Notes: a model not told the origin generated them from the sequence alone. 36,915 nt of DNA from Bryobacteraceae bacterium (GCA_025056865.1 JANWVO010000012.1:1-36915), one strand, 5' to 3'. Counted from the first letter of the stretch, positions 1 to 8,485 are shown. Numbers and translations are program-made.

Positions 1-666
1 CCAACCCGTGTGGAGCGCGGCCGCGATGAGAACGAAGGTGGGCGCCAGGAACAGCATCGAGAGCTTCACGGCGAAGGCGGCGCCGGTAGCCAGGCCCGCC
101 AGCAGGATGCGCCTCCAGCCCCCGTGCACGAGCGCCGCTTCGAAGGAGATCACAGCCAGGAAGGCGGTCAGCGCAGAGGCCATGTCCGTCGTCGTGTAGT
201 GGCCGTGGGCGCACAGCGTGGGATCGAGCGAGACGAGCGCCGCCGCCGCCAGCCCCGCCGCCGGCCCGAACCGCCCGCCCGTCCAGAGCGCCACAGCAAA
301 GGTCAGCGCCAGCGTCATGAGGACAACCATGGAGCGCGCGGCGAACAGCAGCGTCTCCGCGCGCCACCGCGGCTGGCGGTAGAGGATCTGCTTGCCGTGC
401 TCGATCATGTCGCGGTGCTTCCAGCTCTCCTCGCCGAGCTTCGCGTCGGCGCGCATCACGGCCAGGGGCAGCGTGAACCAGATGCGCGCCAGCGGCGGAT
501 GCTCGGTGTCGAGCTCGTAAAGGCCCGTCTTCAGGAACGTGTATCCGCTGGCGATGTGGATGCCTTCATCCACGGTCTGCGTCTCGCGCCACGAGTTATA
601 GAGGCAGCGCGCTCCCTGCAACACGAGCAGCGCCGCTACTGCCAGGCGCCAGAGCCGCGGACTCAT
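1..666 (-). CDS. GT39-like membrane glycosyltransferase (N-terminal part, runs off the left edge)
   Basis: The reading frame is open from the ATG at 666 to the window edge, giving 222 residues with no stop. It begins with a hydrophobic helix (about residues 5-20). Residues about 33-55 hold the hallmark DEGIHIASGY...EHPPLAR, which in the PMT/ArnT family (GT39, GT-C fold) places the catalytic Asp in the first periplasmic loop and is followed by an EHPPL motif. More hydrophobic segments follow at about 110-200. Family members move sugars from a polyprenyl-phosphate donor to lipid or protein at the outer face of the inner membrane; donor and acceptor cannot be read here. The start is 4 bp after the galK stop, so it is probably the last visible gene of the symporter-galK operon. 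The catalytic-loop motif is clear; the specific role is not. Confidence 0.8.
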   Translation of the reverse strand, partial: MSPRLWRLAVAALLVLQGARCLYNSWRETQTVDEGIHIASGYTFLKTGLYELDTEHPPLARIWFTLPLAVMRADAKLGEESWKHRDMIEHGKQILYRQPRWRAETLLFAARSMVVLMTLALTFAVALWTGGRFGPAAGLAAAALVSLDPTLCAHGHYTTTDMASALTAFLAVISFEAALVHGGWRRILLAGLATGAAFAVKLSMLFLAPTFVLIAAALHTGW

Positions 667-670
667 GCGG

Positions 671-1774
671 TCACGCGATGCGCCGCGCGCCCGCCGAGGG
701 CGTGCAGCGGTAGATGGCGGGCACGAGCCCGTATTTCTGCTGGTAAGCGGCCGAAAGGCGTTCGCGGAACGCGTCTGCGGCGCTGCGGTCCACCAGGCTC
801 ACCGTGCAGCCGCCGAAGCCGCCGCCGGTCATGCGCGAGCCATGGACGCCCTCGATGGTCAGCGCCGTGTCCACAAGAAAGTCCAGCTCCTCGCAGCTCA
901 CCTCATAGTCGTGCTGAAGCGAGCGGTGGCTCTCCACCATCAGCCGCCCCATCGCCGCCACGTCGTTGCGCAGCGCGGCGGCCAGGAAGTCCTGCACCCG
1001 CTGGTTTTCGAGAATCACATGGCGCGCGCGGGCCAGCGGAATCTCCGGCATCTGGCGCGAGGCGCGCTCCAGATCCGCCAGCGTCACATCGCGCAGCGAC
1101 TCGCGCCCCGGAAAGAACGACAGCGCCTGCTGGCACTCCGCCACCCTCTGCCGGTAAGCCGAAGAGCCGAGTTCATGCTTGACCATCGTATTGGCGATCA
1201 CGATCTCGACGCCATCGGGGATGGGCACATACTGGTGCGTCACCGAGCGGCAGTCGAGCAGGATCGCCTTGTGCTCTTCGCCGAACAGCGCCGCATACTG
1301 ATCCATGATGCCGCAGGGCATGCCGACGAACTCCCGCTCCGCCCTCTGGCACAGCCGCGCGATCTCCAGCTTCGGCAGCTCGCGGCCATCCAGCAGCGCC
1401 AGCGCGGAGGCGACCTCCAGCGCCGCCGAAGAGCTGAGCCCGCCGCCGGTGGGGACGCTCGCGTCGATCTCCAGCCGCATGGGCTTCAGCTCGAAGCCGA
1501 GGGCGGCGATCTCCCGCGCCACGCCCAGCACGTAATCCGCCCACGCGCCCGTGCGCTTCATGGAAGGAATTGCATCCAGCGGGAAGATCATCTCGCCGGG
1601 ATATTGGGCCGAGCTGAGGTGAAGAACGGGCCGCCGCGCGGGCGCGGCGCGCACCGTGCAGCCCATGTCCAGCGCCACGGGCATCACGAAGCCCATGTTG
1701 TAGTCGGTGTGTTCGCCGATCAGGTTCACGCGCCCCGGCGCGAACCACTGCTTCACGCGCGGCGTGCGAGCCAA
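671..1774 (-). CDS. galK: galactokinase
   Basis: This 367-residue GHMP kinase phosphorylates galactose to galactose-1-phosphate at the entry of the Leloir pathway, in the cytoplasm. All three family motifs are present: the galactokinase signature GRVNLIGEHTDYN at residues 14-26 (Arg15 matches the catalytic Arg), the ATP-binding PTGGGLSSSAALE at 108-120, and MTGGGFGGCTVSL near 315-326. GIMDQYAALFG places the candidate catalytic base at Asp158. The length fits bacterial GalK (about 350-390). The start overlaps the end of the small upstream gene by 22 nt, which suggests translational coupling, and the stop is 4 bp from the next gene. No galT or galE is visible. A GalNAc or other sugar-kinase specificity within the same family cannot be excluded. 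Confidence 0.94.
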   Translation of the reverse strand: MARTPRVKQWFAPGRVNLIGEHTDYNMGFVMPVALDMGCTVRAAPARRPVLHLSSAQYPGEMIFPLDAIPSMKRTGAWADYVLGVAREIAALGFELKPMRLEIDASVPTGGGLSSSAALEVASALALLDGRELPKLEIARLCQRAEREFVGMPCGIMDQYAALFGEEHKAILLDCRSVTHQYVPIPDGVEIVIANTMVKHELGSSAYRQRVAECQQALSFFPGRESLRDVTLADLERASRQMPEIPLARARHVILENQRVQDFLAAALRNDVAAMGRLMVESHRSLQHDYEVSCEELDFLVDTALTIEGVHGSRMTGGGFGGCTVSLVDRSAADAFRERLSAAYQQKYGLVPAIYRCTPSAGARRIA

Positions 1775-1932
1775 AGGAACAGCCCTCCGAAGACGAGCGA
1801 GAAGATGCCGAACTCGAGGTTCAGGTTGCGGTCGAGAAGGGGCGCGCGGAAATCAAAGGCAAGCCCCGTGACGCTCAGGATCAGCCCGAGCAGCACGAAG
1901 AAGTAGCCGGCGGGTTTGCGCAGGTCCAGCAT
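1753..1932 (-). CDS. small two-helix membrane protein between symporter and galK
   Basis: A 59-residue reading frame, ATG at 1932 and TGA at 1753-1755, fills what would otherwise be a 167-bp gap. The protein starts MLDLRKPAGYFF. Two hydrophobic stretches (about residues 9-26 and 41-55) are separated by a polar linker with DRNLNLE, and it ends in LARRA. This is the pattern of a real inner-membrane hairpin protein and not of an out-of-frame shadow. It begins 9 bp after the symporter stop and overlaps galK by 22 nt, so it is packed into the operon like a true gene. I do not recognise a named family. A role as accessory subunit or stabiliser of the neighbouring sodium/solute symporter is an inference from position only. 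Confidence 0.7.
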   Translation of the reverse strand: MLDLRKPAGYFFVLLGLILSVTGLAFDFRAPLLDRNLNLEFGIFSLVFGGLFLWLARRA

Positions 1933-1941
1933 CGCAGGCTC

Positions 1942-3588
1942 CTAGTAAAAGATCACGTTCAGCGCCACGCACAGCAGCGCGGCCACGAGCGCCAGAGCCG
2001 CCGGCCGTTTGTACCATACGGCGGGCTCGGCCTCGTGCTTCGTCACGCCGTAGACCAGTCCGACCAGCTCCTCGTCCGGACGCGGCCTGCCGAACAGGCT
2101 CACGACGATCGTCACTACGAAGCAGACCGTCCAGGCGTTGATCGCCACCCAGAAGTTCTGCGCCATCGAGGACGGAAATTCATGCACGACGCCCAGCCAG
2201 CCGCCCTTGCCCTCGGCCAGCGTCAGGCTGTAGGTGAGCGCTGCCGCCGCCGTGCCCGTCACCAGGCCGGTGAAGGCGCCGTTGCCGGTGGCGCGCTTCC
2301 AGAACATGCCCAGCAGGAAGGTGGCGAACAGCGGCGCGTTGACGAAGCCGAAGATGAGCTGGAGGAAGTCCATCATGTTGTTGAACTGCGTGGCCAGGTA
2401 CGCCGCGCCGATCGAGAGGCCCGTGCCGAAGATCGTCGCCATCCGCCCCATCCAGAGGTAGTGCGAGTCCGGCGCGTTCCTGCGGATGTAGCTCTGGTAG
2501 ATGTCGTACGTCCACACGGTGTTGAACGCGGTGACGTTGCCCGCCATGCCGCTCATGAAGCTGGCCACCAGCGCCGTCAGGCCCACGCCCAGCATGCCGC
2601 TCGGGTAGAACTGCTCCATCAGGCTGAACAGCACCTTGTCATAGTCCGGGCCGCCGTTCTTCAGCGGGATCGAATAGCCCGTCCCCATCTGCGCCAGCGC
2701 TGCCGCCGCGATGCCGGGCACGATCACCACGAACGGGATCATCATCTTCGGGAAGGCGCCGACAATGGGGGTGTTGCGCGCATCGGTCATCGTCCGCGCC
2801 GCCATCGCCCGCTGGATCACCAGGTAGTTCGTGCACCAATAGCCGAAGCTGAGCACGAACCCGAGCCCCATGATCAGGCCGAAGATCTCCACCCCCATCG
2901 GGTTGTCCGCCGGGTTGGCCAGATGCTTCCACGCCTGCGTCATCTGCGGGCTCAGCCGCTGCTCGATTCCCTGCCAGCCGCCCGCCTTCTGCACGCTCAG
3001 GATGGCCAGCGGCGCGAAGCCGGCGACGATGAGGAAGAATTGCAGAACCTCGTTGTAGATGGCGCTCGAAAGCCCGCCCAGATAGGTGTAGGCCAGCACG
3101 ATGCCCGCCGACATCAGCACCGAGAAGGTGAAGCTCCAGCCGAAGATGGCCTGCAACAGGATGCCGAGGGCGTACATCGAGATGCCGGAGCTGAAGATGG
3201 TCATCACCGCGAACGTGATCGCGTTGAAGCCGCGCGTCTTCTCGTCGAAGCGGAGCTTGAGGTACTCCGGCACGCTGCGCGCCTTGCTGCCGTAGTAGAA
3301 GGGCATCATGAACACGCCGACGAACAGCATGGCCGGAATGGCGCCCACCCAGTAGAAGTGCGACGTCAGCATCCCGTACTTGGCGCCGGAGCCGCACATG
3401 CCGATCATCTCGAGAGCGCCCATGTTGGCGGCAAGAAACGCCAGCGACGTGATCCACAGCGGCAGCGAGTGCGCGCTCGTCAGGAATTCGCTGCTCGTGC
3501 GCACGTGCTTGCGCAGGAACCAGCCGATGCCAAGCACGAAGCCGAAATAGAGCACGAGGACGAGGTAGTCGACAAAGTGGAGGGACAT
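1942..3588 (-). CDS. sodium/solute symporter (SSS family), probable sugar transporter
   Basis: This 548-residue polytopic inner-membrane protein has about 13-14 hydrophobic helices. It opens with FVDYLVLVLYFGFVLGIGWFL and a following SSEFLTSAHSLPLW segment, typical of SGLT-like members of TC 2.A.21, which couple Na+ influx to solute uptake through a LeuT fold. AANMGALEMIGMCGSGAKYGM near residues 53-75 corresponds to the conserved TM1/TM2 region. The conserved GYWCTNYLVIQRAMAA segment, found in sugar-transporting members, lies near residue 250. It heads a tight operon with the small membrane protein and galK, so galactose or a galactose-containing compound is the favoured substrate (inference). 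A -10-like element at 3611-3616 lies 22 nt upstream of the start. Family call firm, substrate unproven. Confidence 0.92.
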   Translation of the reverse strand: MSLHFVDYLVLVLYFGFVLGIGWFLRKHVRTSSEFLTSAHSLPLWITSLAFLAANMGALEMIGMCGSGAKYGMLTSHFYWVGAIPAMLFVGVFMMPFYYGSKARSVPEYLKLRFDEKTRGFNAITFAVMTIFSSGISMYALGILLQAIFGWSFTFSVLMSAGIVLAYTYLGGLSSAIYNEVLQFFLIVAGFAPLAILSVQKAGGWQGIEQRLSPQMTQAWKHLANPADNPMGVEIFGLIMGLGFVLSFGYWCTNYLVIQRAMAARTMTDARNTPIVGAFPKMMIPFVVIVPGIAAAALAQMGTGYSIPLKNGGPDYDKVLFSLMEQFYPSGMLGVGLTALVASFMSGMAGNVTAFNTVWTYDIYQSYIRRNAPDSHYLWMGRMATIFGTGLSIGAAYLATQFNNMMDFLQLIFGFVNAPLFATFLLGMFWKRATGNGAFTGLVTGTAAAALTYSLTLAEGKGGWLGVVHEFPSSMAQNFWVAINAWTVCFVVTIVVSLFGRPRPDEELVGLVYGVTKHEAEPAVWYKRPAALALVAALLCVALNVIFY

Positions 3589-3610
3589 AAAGCAGACCCG
3601 CGAATCTCTT

Positions 3611-3616
3611 TGTATA
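3611..3616 (-). promoter_or_regulatory. candidate extended -10 element of the symporter-galK operon
   Basis: On the minus strand the sequence reads TGATATACA, that is TG-n-TATACA, an extended -10 match, 22 nt before the symporter ATG. It lies downstream of the receptor terminator at 3636-3672, so it could start a separate transcript for the symporter, small protein, galK and glycosyltransferase. No clear -35 is visible, which is allowed for extended -10 promoters. Confidence 0.45.
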
Positions 3617-3635
3617 TCACATCGCCGGCGCCGCC

Positions 3636-3672
3636 AAAGAAAAGGCCCGGGGCCGGAAGCCCCGGGCCTGTT
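3636..3672 (-). terminator. intrinsic terminator of the first TonB-dependent receptor gene
   Basis: A perfect 10-bp inverted repeat (3643-3652 and 3660-3669, AGGCCCGGGG against CCCCGGGCCT) encloses a 7-nt loop. On the minus strand it is followed by TTTTCTTT (3636-3643). It sits about 30 bp after the receptor stop codon. Confidence 0.88.
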
Positions 3673-3700
3673 TCCGCAGACAGGGCCGCGGCGGCCGCCG

Positions 3701-6700
3701 TCAGAACTCGAGCCGCAGGCCCATCGTGATGAGCCGCGCGCCGAGCTGCGGCGCCGTCGGACGGCCGAAGTTGGCGTTGCCGATCGTGCCGACCACGCCG
3801 CCGAAGTTCGTCCGGTTGAACGCGTTGAACGCGTCGGCGCGGTAGGTGAGCGTCACCGGGTTCTTGTCGTTCTCCCACAGCGTCGTCTTCTTGACGATGC
3901 CGATGTTGTCGGAGAACGTGGGCGGCTGGCGGAAGTCCGTGTGGAAGAACGCCGCCGTGCCCAGCGTGAAGGAAGAGGCAGGCCTCCAGGCGTCCGGGTT
4001 CAGCCAGCGGGTCGACGGGTCGTTGGGATCCAGCTTGGTGCGCTCGATGCCCGTCCGCACCGGCTGCCCCGGCACCTGCACCGCCTTGGTCTGCCCGGCA
4101 AAGATCGCCCCGGCGCCGAGCGGGTTGCCCGGCGTTACGATCTGGATGAGGTTGCCGCTCGCCCACCGGTGCGCCGAGCTGATGGTCCAGTTGGAGACCA
4201 GCGCGTTGACAAGCGGATTCGTGTTGGCCAGCCACTTCCGGCCCTTGCCGAACGGCAGCGTGTAGGTCATCAGGAAGGTGCCCACGTGCGGCTGGTCGAA
4301 GGGCATGTAGCTCTTCGAGTCCATAATGTTGTAGTAGTCCTGCGGTGTGGCCGTGCCGAACTGCGAGAAGATCTGGCGGAAGTGGGCCACGCCGAGGGAC
4401 TTCGACCAAACATAGGTGCCCATCAGTTGGAGCTTGCCGTAGCGGCGCTCCACCTTCACCTGGAGAGAGTCATACCAGGTGCGGCCCACGCCGGCATTGC
4501 GGCTGTAGACCGAGAGGTACTGCGGATACGGGCGCAGCGCCTGCGCCACCGAGGGGATGCGCCCCTGGTTGGCCGCCTGGAAGCTGGTGATGAAGCCCGG
4601 ATAGGGCTCCGTGATGCCCGCCGCCTGCGCCGCTGCGCTGTTGATGGGCTGACTCAGCAGCGACCCGAGCTGAAGGAAGCTCGTGGGGAGCTGGTTGAGG
4701 TCCACCGTCGAGTTGAGGAAGCGGCCGCGGTTGCCCTGGTAGGCGATGTCGAACAGCCAGCCGTTGAGGAACTCCTGCTGGATGTTGAAGCTCCAGGTCT
4801 GGATGCGCGGCGCCTTGCCGAAGGTCGGCCCCATGTAATCGGCGTTCAGGAAGTTCGCGATGGTCGGGTCGAGGTTCGGCGGCGGCCGGTAGCCGGGGCG
4901 GATCGGAATGCCGCCGTCCCAGTTCAGCACCGGGTTGAAGCCGTCGCTTTCCAGCGCGTTCTGCGCGAAGAAGCCAAGGCGGCAGCCGCAGCCGCCGTTG
5001 CCGAGCGTCTGATAGTAAATGCCATAGCCGCCGCGCAGCACCGTCTTGTCAAACAGCTTGAAGGCGAAGCCGGCGCGCGGGCCGACGTTGGTCCAGTCGG
5101 TGGGGAAGGTCCGCGGCGTGCCCGTGCGCCCGGCGCCCTGTCCGGCGAAGATGTAAGCGCCCGGCCGCCCCGCCGCGCCCGGGTTGGACACGCGCGGATC
5201 GAACGTCGAATACCCGTTCGGAATATGCCAGCCGATCGGCACTTCGTAGCGCAGGCCGAGGTTCAGCGTCAGCCGCGGCGTGACGCGCCAGTTATCCTGG
5301 AAATAACCCGCCGTGTAACGGTATTTCACGGGGTCGAAAAGCACCGGCGGCACCACGCGGTCTGCGGCGTCCACGGCCCCCAGCAGGAGGCTGGCGAATT
5401 CATGGCCGGTCGTGGACACTGTGGCCGCCGACATCGCCGTCTGGCGGCGATGGAAGATATAGCGGCCGTTGGCGCCGGCGTAGTCGAAGCCGAATGTCTG
5501 CAACCAGCGGGCGTCCCAGCCGAACTTCATCTCATGCTTGCCGCGCAGCCAGGTGTAGCCCTGCGTGACCATGAACGTGTCGTTGTCCTGGCCGCCGTTG
5601 TCCACCTTGCCGTCCTGCACGCCGTAGGGCGACAGGCCCGCGGCGCCCTGGAACTGGATGCGCGGCATCGCGTCCCAGTCGCCGGTGAGGCCGGGGATGC
5701 CGAGCTTCGAACCCCAGCCCCGCTGCTGCGGGTTCCGCCAGTACTGGCGCGTTGCGGAGGCGGAAATCGTGGTGACGGCCAGCAGGTTCGGCTTCAGGCT
5801 CATCACGTAGTTGAAGCGCACGTTCCACGGCTTCTGGCCGTTGCGGAGGCCGTTGCCGATGGGCCCGGGGAAATTCGTGATGTCGTCCTGGATCTGGTCT
5901 TCGCGCGTCAGGAAGAAGCTGGCCCGCTGCGTGGGCGAGAAGTTGTGGTCGAACTTGAGGCTCCAGATGGTGCGGTCGAAGACGCTCGTGGAAACAAAGT
6001 TGTAGTTCTGCGCCAGCCGGTTGACGTTCGGATCCGGGATCAGCGGCAGCAGGTTCCTCGAGACAGTGCTGAAGCGCGCCTGCGGAATCTGCTGGTTCGG
6101 GAATGGCGCGCGCACGCCGCCGCTTACGGTCAACGGGTCATAGATCGTGGGCACGCCCGCTTCGCTGAAGTCGCCCTGCTTCATCCGCGCCGTCGGCACG
6201 GTCAGCACCGGGAAGCTGAGCGATGCCGGGCGGATGTCCTTCGTGTAGGTGAAGAACCAGAAGGTCTTGTTCTGCCCGTTGTACACCTTCGGGATGTAGA
6301 CCGGGCCGCCAATGGCGCCGCCGGTCTCGTTGAAGCGCTCCTTGGGCCGGGCGCGGCCAATCGAGTTGAACGTCCAGCTATTCGCGTTCCAGATGTCGCG
6401 CCGCATGTTGTGGAAGGCCGTGCCGTGGATCCAGTTGCCGCCGCTCTTGCTGACGTACATCTCCACGCCGCCCCCAAAACGGCCGTATTCGGCCGAAAAC
6501 GTTCCCGTCAGCAGCTTGAATTCGCCGAAAATTTCCGCCGAAGGGAAATTGAACACCGTGCCGCCGGACTCGGGAATCGTCAGCGAGCCGCCGTCGATCA
6601 TGACCTCCTGCGCGCGTCCGCCCGAGCCGGACACCGACATCTCCCCGAAGCCCGCCGTGTAGCCGGGCATGTACTGCACAAACACGCGAGGGTTCCGGAT

Positions 6701-7156
6701 GCCGCCCGTAAACAGCGGCAGGTTGTCCATGAACTGCGGAGAGAAGTTCGCGCCCCGCTCGCTGGTGGTCGCCTCCAGCACCGGCACTTCCGCCGTCACT
6801 TCCACCGTCTGCTGCACGTCGCCAAGCTCAAGCTGGAGGTTCAGGTCCAGACGCTGCGCCACCCGGACTTCCACCCCGGACCGCGTCAGGCGCTTGAATC
6901 CGGGCACCTCCACCGTGATCGTGTAGGACCCGACCGGCAGGGTCGGGAAGATGTAGATTCCAGCTTCCGATGTGATGGCCTCGTATTTCGTCTGCCTGAC
7001 CGTGTCGGTCGCCACCACCTTGGCGGCAGGGACGACCGCGCCGTTGGGGTCAGTCACCAGACCGGCGATTGAGCCGGTCGCCAGTTGCCCGGCCGCGAGA
7101 GCGGGCAACAGCAGGACGAGCCAAACGCTGAGCCAAAGCCTTGGAGCTGAACTCAT
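3701..7156 (-). CDS. TonB-dependent receptor, Oar-like with carboxypeptidase-regulatory domain
   Basis: This 1151-residue outer-membrane protein starts with a signal peptide (hydrophobic VWLVLLLPALAAGQ). A carboxypeptidase-regulatory-like beta-sandwich covers about 27-105 (GSIAGLVTDPNGAVVPAAKV...). A plug-like region with GGIRNPRVFVQYMPG and MIDGG spans about 115-240, and a long beta-barrel with many aromatic strands ends in GLRLEF, with the terminal Phe expected of BAM substrates. Such receptors import large or scarce ligands using TonB energy; in acidobacteria they are numerous and lack SusD partners, as here. The start is fixed by a strong AGGAGG 5 nt before the ATG. It has its own promoter motif and terminator. 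Lying between a SIS sugar-phosphate enzyme and a symporter-galK operon suggests a carbohydrate ligand (inference). Confidence 0.93.
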   Translation of the reverse strand: MSSAPRLWLSVWLVLLLPALAAGQLATGSIAGLVTDPNGAVVPAAKVVATDTVRQTKYEAITSEAGIYIFPTLPVGSYTITVEVPGFKRLTRSGVEVRVAQRLDLNLQLELGDVQQTVEVTAEVPVLEATTSERGANFSPQFMDNLPLFTGGIRNPRVFVQYMPGYTAGFGEMSVSGSGGRAQEVMIDGGSLTIPESGGTVFNFPSAEIFGEFKLLTGTFSAEYGRFGGGVEMYVSKSGGNWIHGTAFHNMRRDIWNANSWTFNSIGRARPKERFNETGGAIGGPVYIPKVYNGQNKTFWFFTYTKDIRPASLSFPVLTVPTARMKQGDFSEAGVPTIYDPLTVSGGVRAPFPNQQIPQARFSTVSRNLLPLIPDPNVNRLAQNYNFVSTSVFDRTIWSLKFDHNFSPTQRASFFLTREDQIQDDITNFPGPIGNGLRNGQKPWNVRFNYVMSLKPNLLAVTTISASATRQYWRNPQQRGWGSKLGIPGLTGDWDAMPRIQFQGAAGLSPYGVQDGKVDNGGQDNDTFMVTQGYTWLRGKHEMKFGWDARWLQTFGFDYAGANGRYIFHRRQTAMSAATVSTTGHEFASLLLGAVDAADRVVPPVLFDPVKYRYTAGYFQDNWRVTPRLTLNLGLRYEVPIGWHIPNGYSTFDPRVSNPGAAGRPGAYIFAGQGAGRTGTPRTFPTDWTNVGPRAGFAFKLFDKTVLRGGYGIYYQTLGNGGCGCRLGFFAQNALESDGFNPVLNWDGGIPIRPGYRPPPNLDPTIANFLNADYMGPTFGKAPRIQTWSFNIQQEFLNGWLFDIAYQGNRGRFLNSTVDLNQLPTSFLQLGSLLSQPINSAAAQAAGITEPYPGFITSFQAANQGRIPSVAQALRPYPQYLSVYSRNAGVGRTWYDSLQVKVERRYGKLQLMGTYVWSKSLGVAHFRQIFSQFGTATPQDYYNIMDSKSYMPFDQPHVGTFLMTYTLPFGKGRKWLANTNPLVNALVSNWTISSAHRWASGNLIQIVTPGNPLGAGAIFAGQTKAVQVPGQPVRTGIERTKLDPNDPSTRWLNPDAWRPASSFTLGTAAFFHTDFRQPPTFSDNIGIVKKTTLWENDKNPVTLTYRADAFNAFNRTNFGGVVGTIGNANFGRPTAPQLGARLITMGLRLEF

Positions 7157-7203
7157 GGAACCTCCTGAAACCGGGTTAGCCGGGTTGGGCCGGCTTGGGC
7201 GTT

Positions 7204-7232
7204 ACTTAATCACACACGTCCGCCAGTGTCAA
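7204..7232 (-). promoter_or_regulatory. candidate sigma-70 promoter of the first TonB-dependent receptor
   Basis: On the minus strand TTGACA (7227-7232) is a perfect -35. It is followed after 17 bp by TTAAGT (7204-7209), a weak -10. Six C residues directly precede the -35. It lies about 50-75 bp upstream of the receptor ATG and downstream of the SIS-gene terminator. Confidence 0.55.
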
Positions 7233-7281
7233 GGGGGGAATAGTGCAGCTATGTCCCTGTAGGACAGCCGTTTACAAAATG

Positions 7282-7325
7282 AAAAAACCGTTATTTCATT
7301 CGGAGTGAAATCCCGGGCCGGTTTT
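7282..7325 (-). terminator. probable intrinsic terminator of the SIS-domain gene
   Basis: This two-part stem pairs AAAACCG (7284-7290) with CGGTTTT (7319-7325), and inside it ATTTCA (7293-7298) with TGAAAT (7306-7311). On the minus strand the stem ends in a run of six T (7282-7287). It starts about 20 bp after the SIS gene stop. Confidence 0.55.
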
Positions 7326-7345
7326 CTGATGCCTGTTCCGGAAAT

Positions 7346-8413
7346 TCAGACCGTTTGCGTGATTTTCGAAAGACCCCGCGGACGGTCTGGATCCAGCCCT
7401 TTTACCGCCGCCAGCGAGGCAGCGAAAATCTGGGCCGGGATAATGTACGGAATCGGCGTGAATAAATCCTCGGGCAGGGAACCGCCGGACTTGCGACGCA
7501 GCGCGGCCAGCGCCATCGGCACCGCCACCGCGCCTGCCGGAGCCTCCCGGTTGGAGCGGTCCGTCACCACCATCGTCTCGGCCTGAATTTTCGCCAGCCG
7601 CTCCAGAAGCTGCTGCATGACGGGCCAGGTGACACCCGGCGGCGCGAACACGAACGCGGGAAACGACTGCTCGACCATCGCGATGGGGCCGTGCAGGATG
7701 TCGGCCTGCGAGAACCGCTCCGCCACAATGTAGCACGTCTCCATCAGCTTCAGCGCCCATTCGAAGGCGTTCGCGTAATTCAGCCCGCGCCCGATGATCA
7801 CGGCGTGATCCATGAAGCGGTAGCGTTCGGCGCGGCGGGCCATTTCCGGCTCCAGCTTCAGCGCCGCCGCGGCGGCCTCCGGCAGGCGCTCCAGGTCGGC
7901 CGTGTCGATCGGCGCCCCCAGCGCCCGGGCCAGCAGGTAGAACGACATCAACTGGCCCGTGTATGTCTTCGTGGCCGCCACGCTCTGCTCTTTGCCCGCT
8001 CTCACCAGCAGCGTGAAGTCGGCCAGGCGGGCCAGCGTGCTCGATGCCTCGTTCGTGATGCCCAGCGTCAGCGCCCCGTTCCGGCGGCCCTCCTCGAGCA
8101 CGATGTTCGTATCGGTGGACTCGCCCGACTGTGAAATCCCCACCAGCAGCGCGCCGTCCAGCCGCAGCGGCGCATGGTAGAGCGTGGACACCGACGGCGC
8201 GGCCAGCGACACGGGAATGCCCGTCGTGATTTCGATCAGATAACGGCCGAATTGCGCGGCATTATCGGACGTGCCGCGCGCCGCCAGCACCACCAGCCGG
8301 GGAGGATTCGCCGAGAATTTCCGGCGCAGAGCCTCGGCCTGCCGCAGGCCGGATTTCAGCGTCTTCTCCAGCGCCGCCGGCTGCTGCCGGATTTCCGCGA
8401 GCATTTTCGACAT
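7346..8413 (-). CDS. SIS-domain sugar-phosphate isomerase/deaminase, GlmS-C/NagB-II-like
   Basis: The 355-residue product resembles the isomerase half of GlmS without the glutaminase half, as in NagB-II/AgaS-type glucosamine- or galactosamine-6-phosphate deaminases (about 340-390 residues). Visible motifs are an EIRQQP start, AARGTSDNA and GISQSGESTDT in the first SIS fold, and GKEQSVAATKTYT; a DILHGPIAMVE segment lies in the second, and the protein ends DPDRPRGLSKITQTV, typical of the family. I chose the ATG at 8413 (MSKMLAEI...) over an upstream in-frame start at 8476 because AGAGGA lies about 9 nt before it and the extra 21 residues look random. The enzyme would act in the cytoplasm, converting an amino-sugar phosphate to the keto-sugar phosphate and ammonia. 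Which epimer is handled is not visible; proximity to galK hints at galacto-configured sugars. Confidence 0.85.
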   Translation of the reverse strand: MSKMLAEIRQQPAALEKTLKSGLRQAEALRRKFSANPPRLVVLAARGTSDNAAQFGRYLIEITTGIPVSLAAPSVSTLYHAPLRLDGALLVGISQSGESTDTNIVLEEGRRNGALTLGITNEASSTLARLADFTLLVRAGKEQSVAATKTYTGQLMSFYLLARALGAPIDTADLERLPEAAAAALKLEPEMARRAERYRFMDHAVIIGRGLNYANAFEWALKLMETCYIVAERFSQADILHGPIAMVEQSFPAFVFAPPGVTWPVMQQLLERLAKIQAETMVVTDRSNREAPAGAVAVPMALAALRRKSGGSLPEDLFTPIPYIIPAQIFAASLAAVKGLDPDRPRGLSKITQTV

Positions 8414-8427
8414 GAGAGCGGTCCTCT

Positions 8428-8447
8428 GCCCGGAGCCGCCTCCGGGC
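8428..8447 (-). other. inverted repeat in front of the SIS-domain gene
   Basis: A perfect 8-bp stem (GCCCGGAG at 8428-8435 against CTCCGGGC at 8440-8447) with a 4-nt loop lies between the secretin-like gene stop (8486) and the SIS gene start. There is no T tract, so it is a weak terminator candidate at best. It could lie in the 5' leader just upstream of the ribosome-binding site. Confidence 0.35.
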
Positions 8448-8485
8448 GGTCCGGAACCGTTCTCATGATCCCACAACGGCGCGCG

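Noticed and set aside
3941-7072. 1043-codon open frame on the plus strand opposite the first TonB-dependent receptor
   Set aside because: Antisense shadow: Arg/Ala/Val/His-rich, no domain, while the minus strand has signal peptide, Shine-Dalgarno, domains and terminator.
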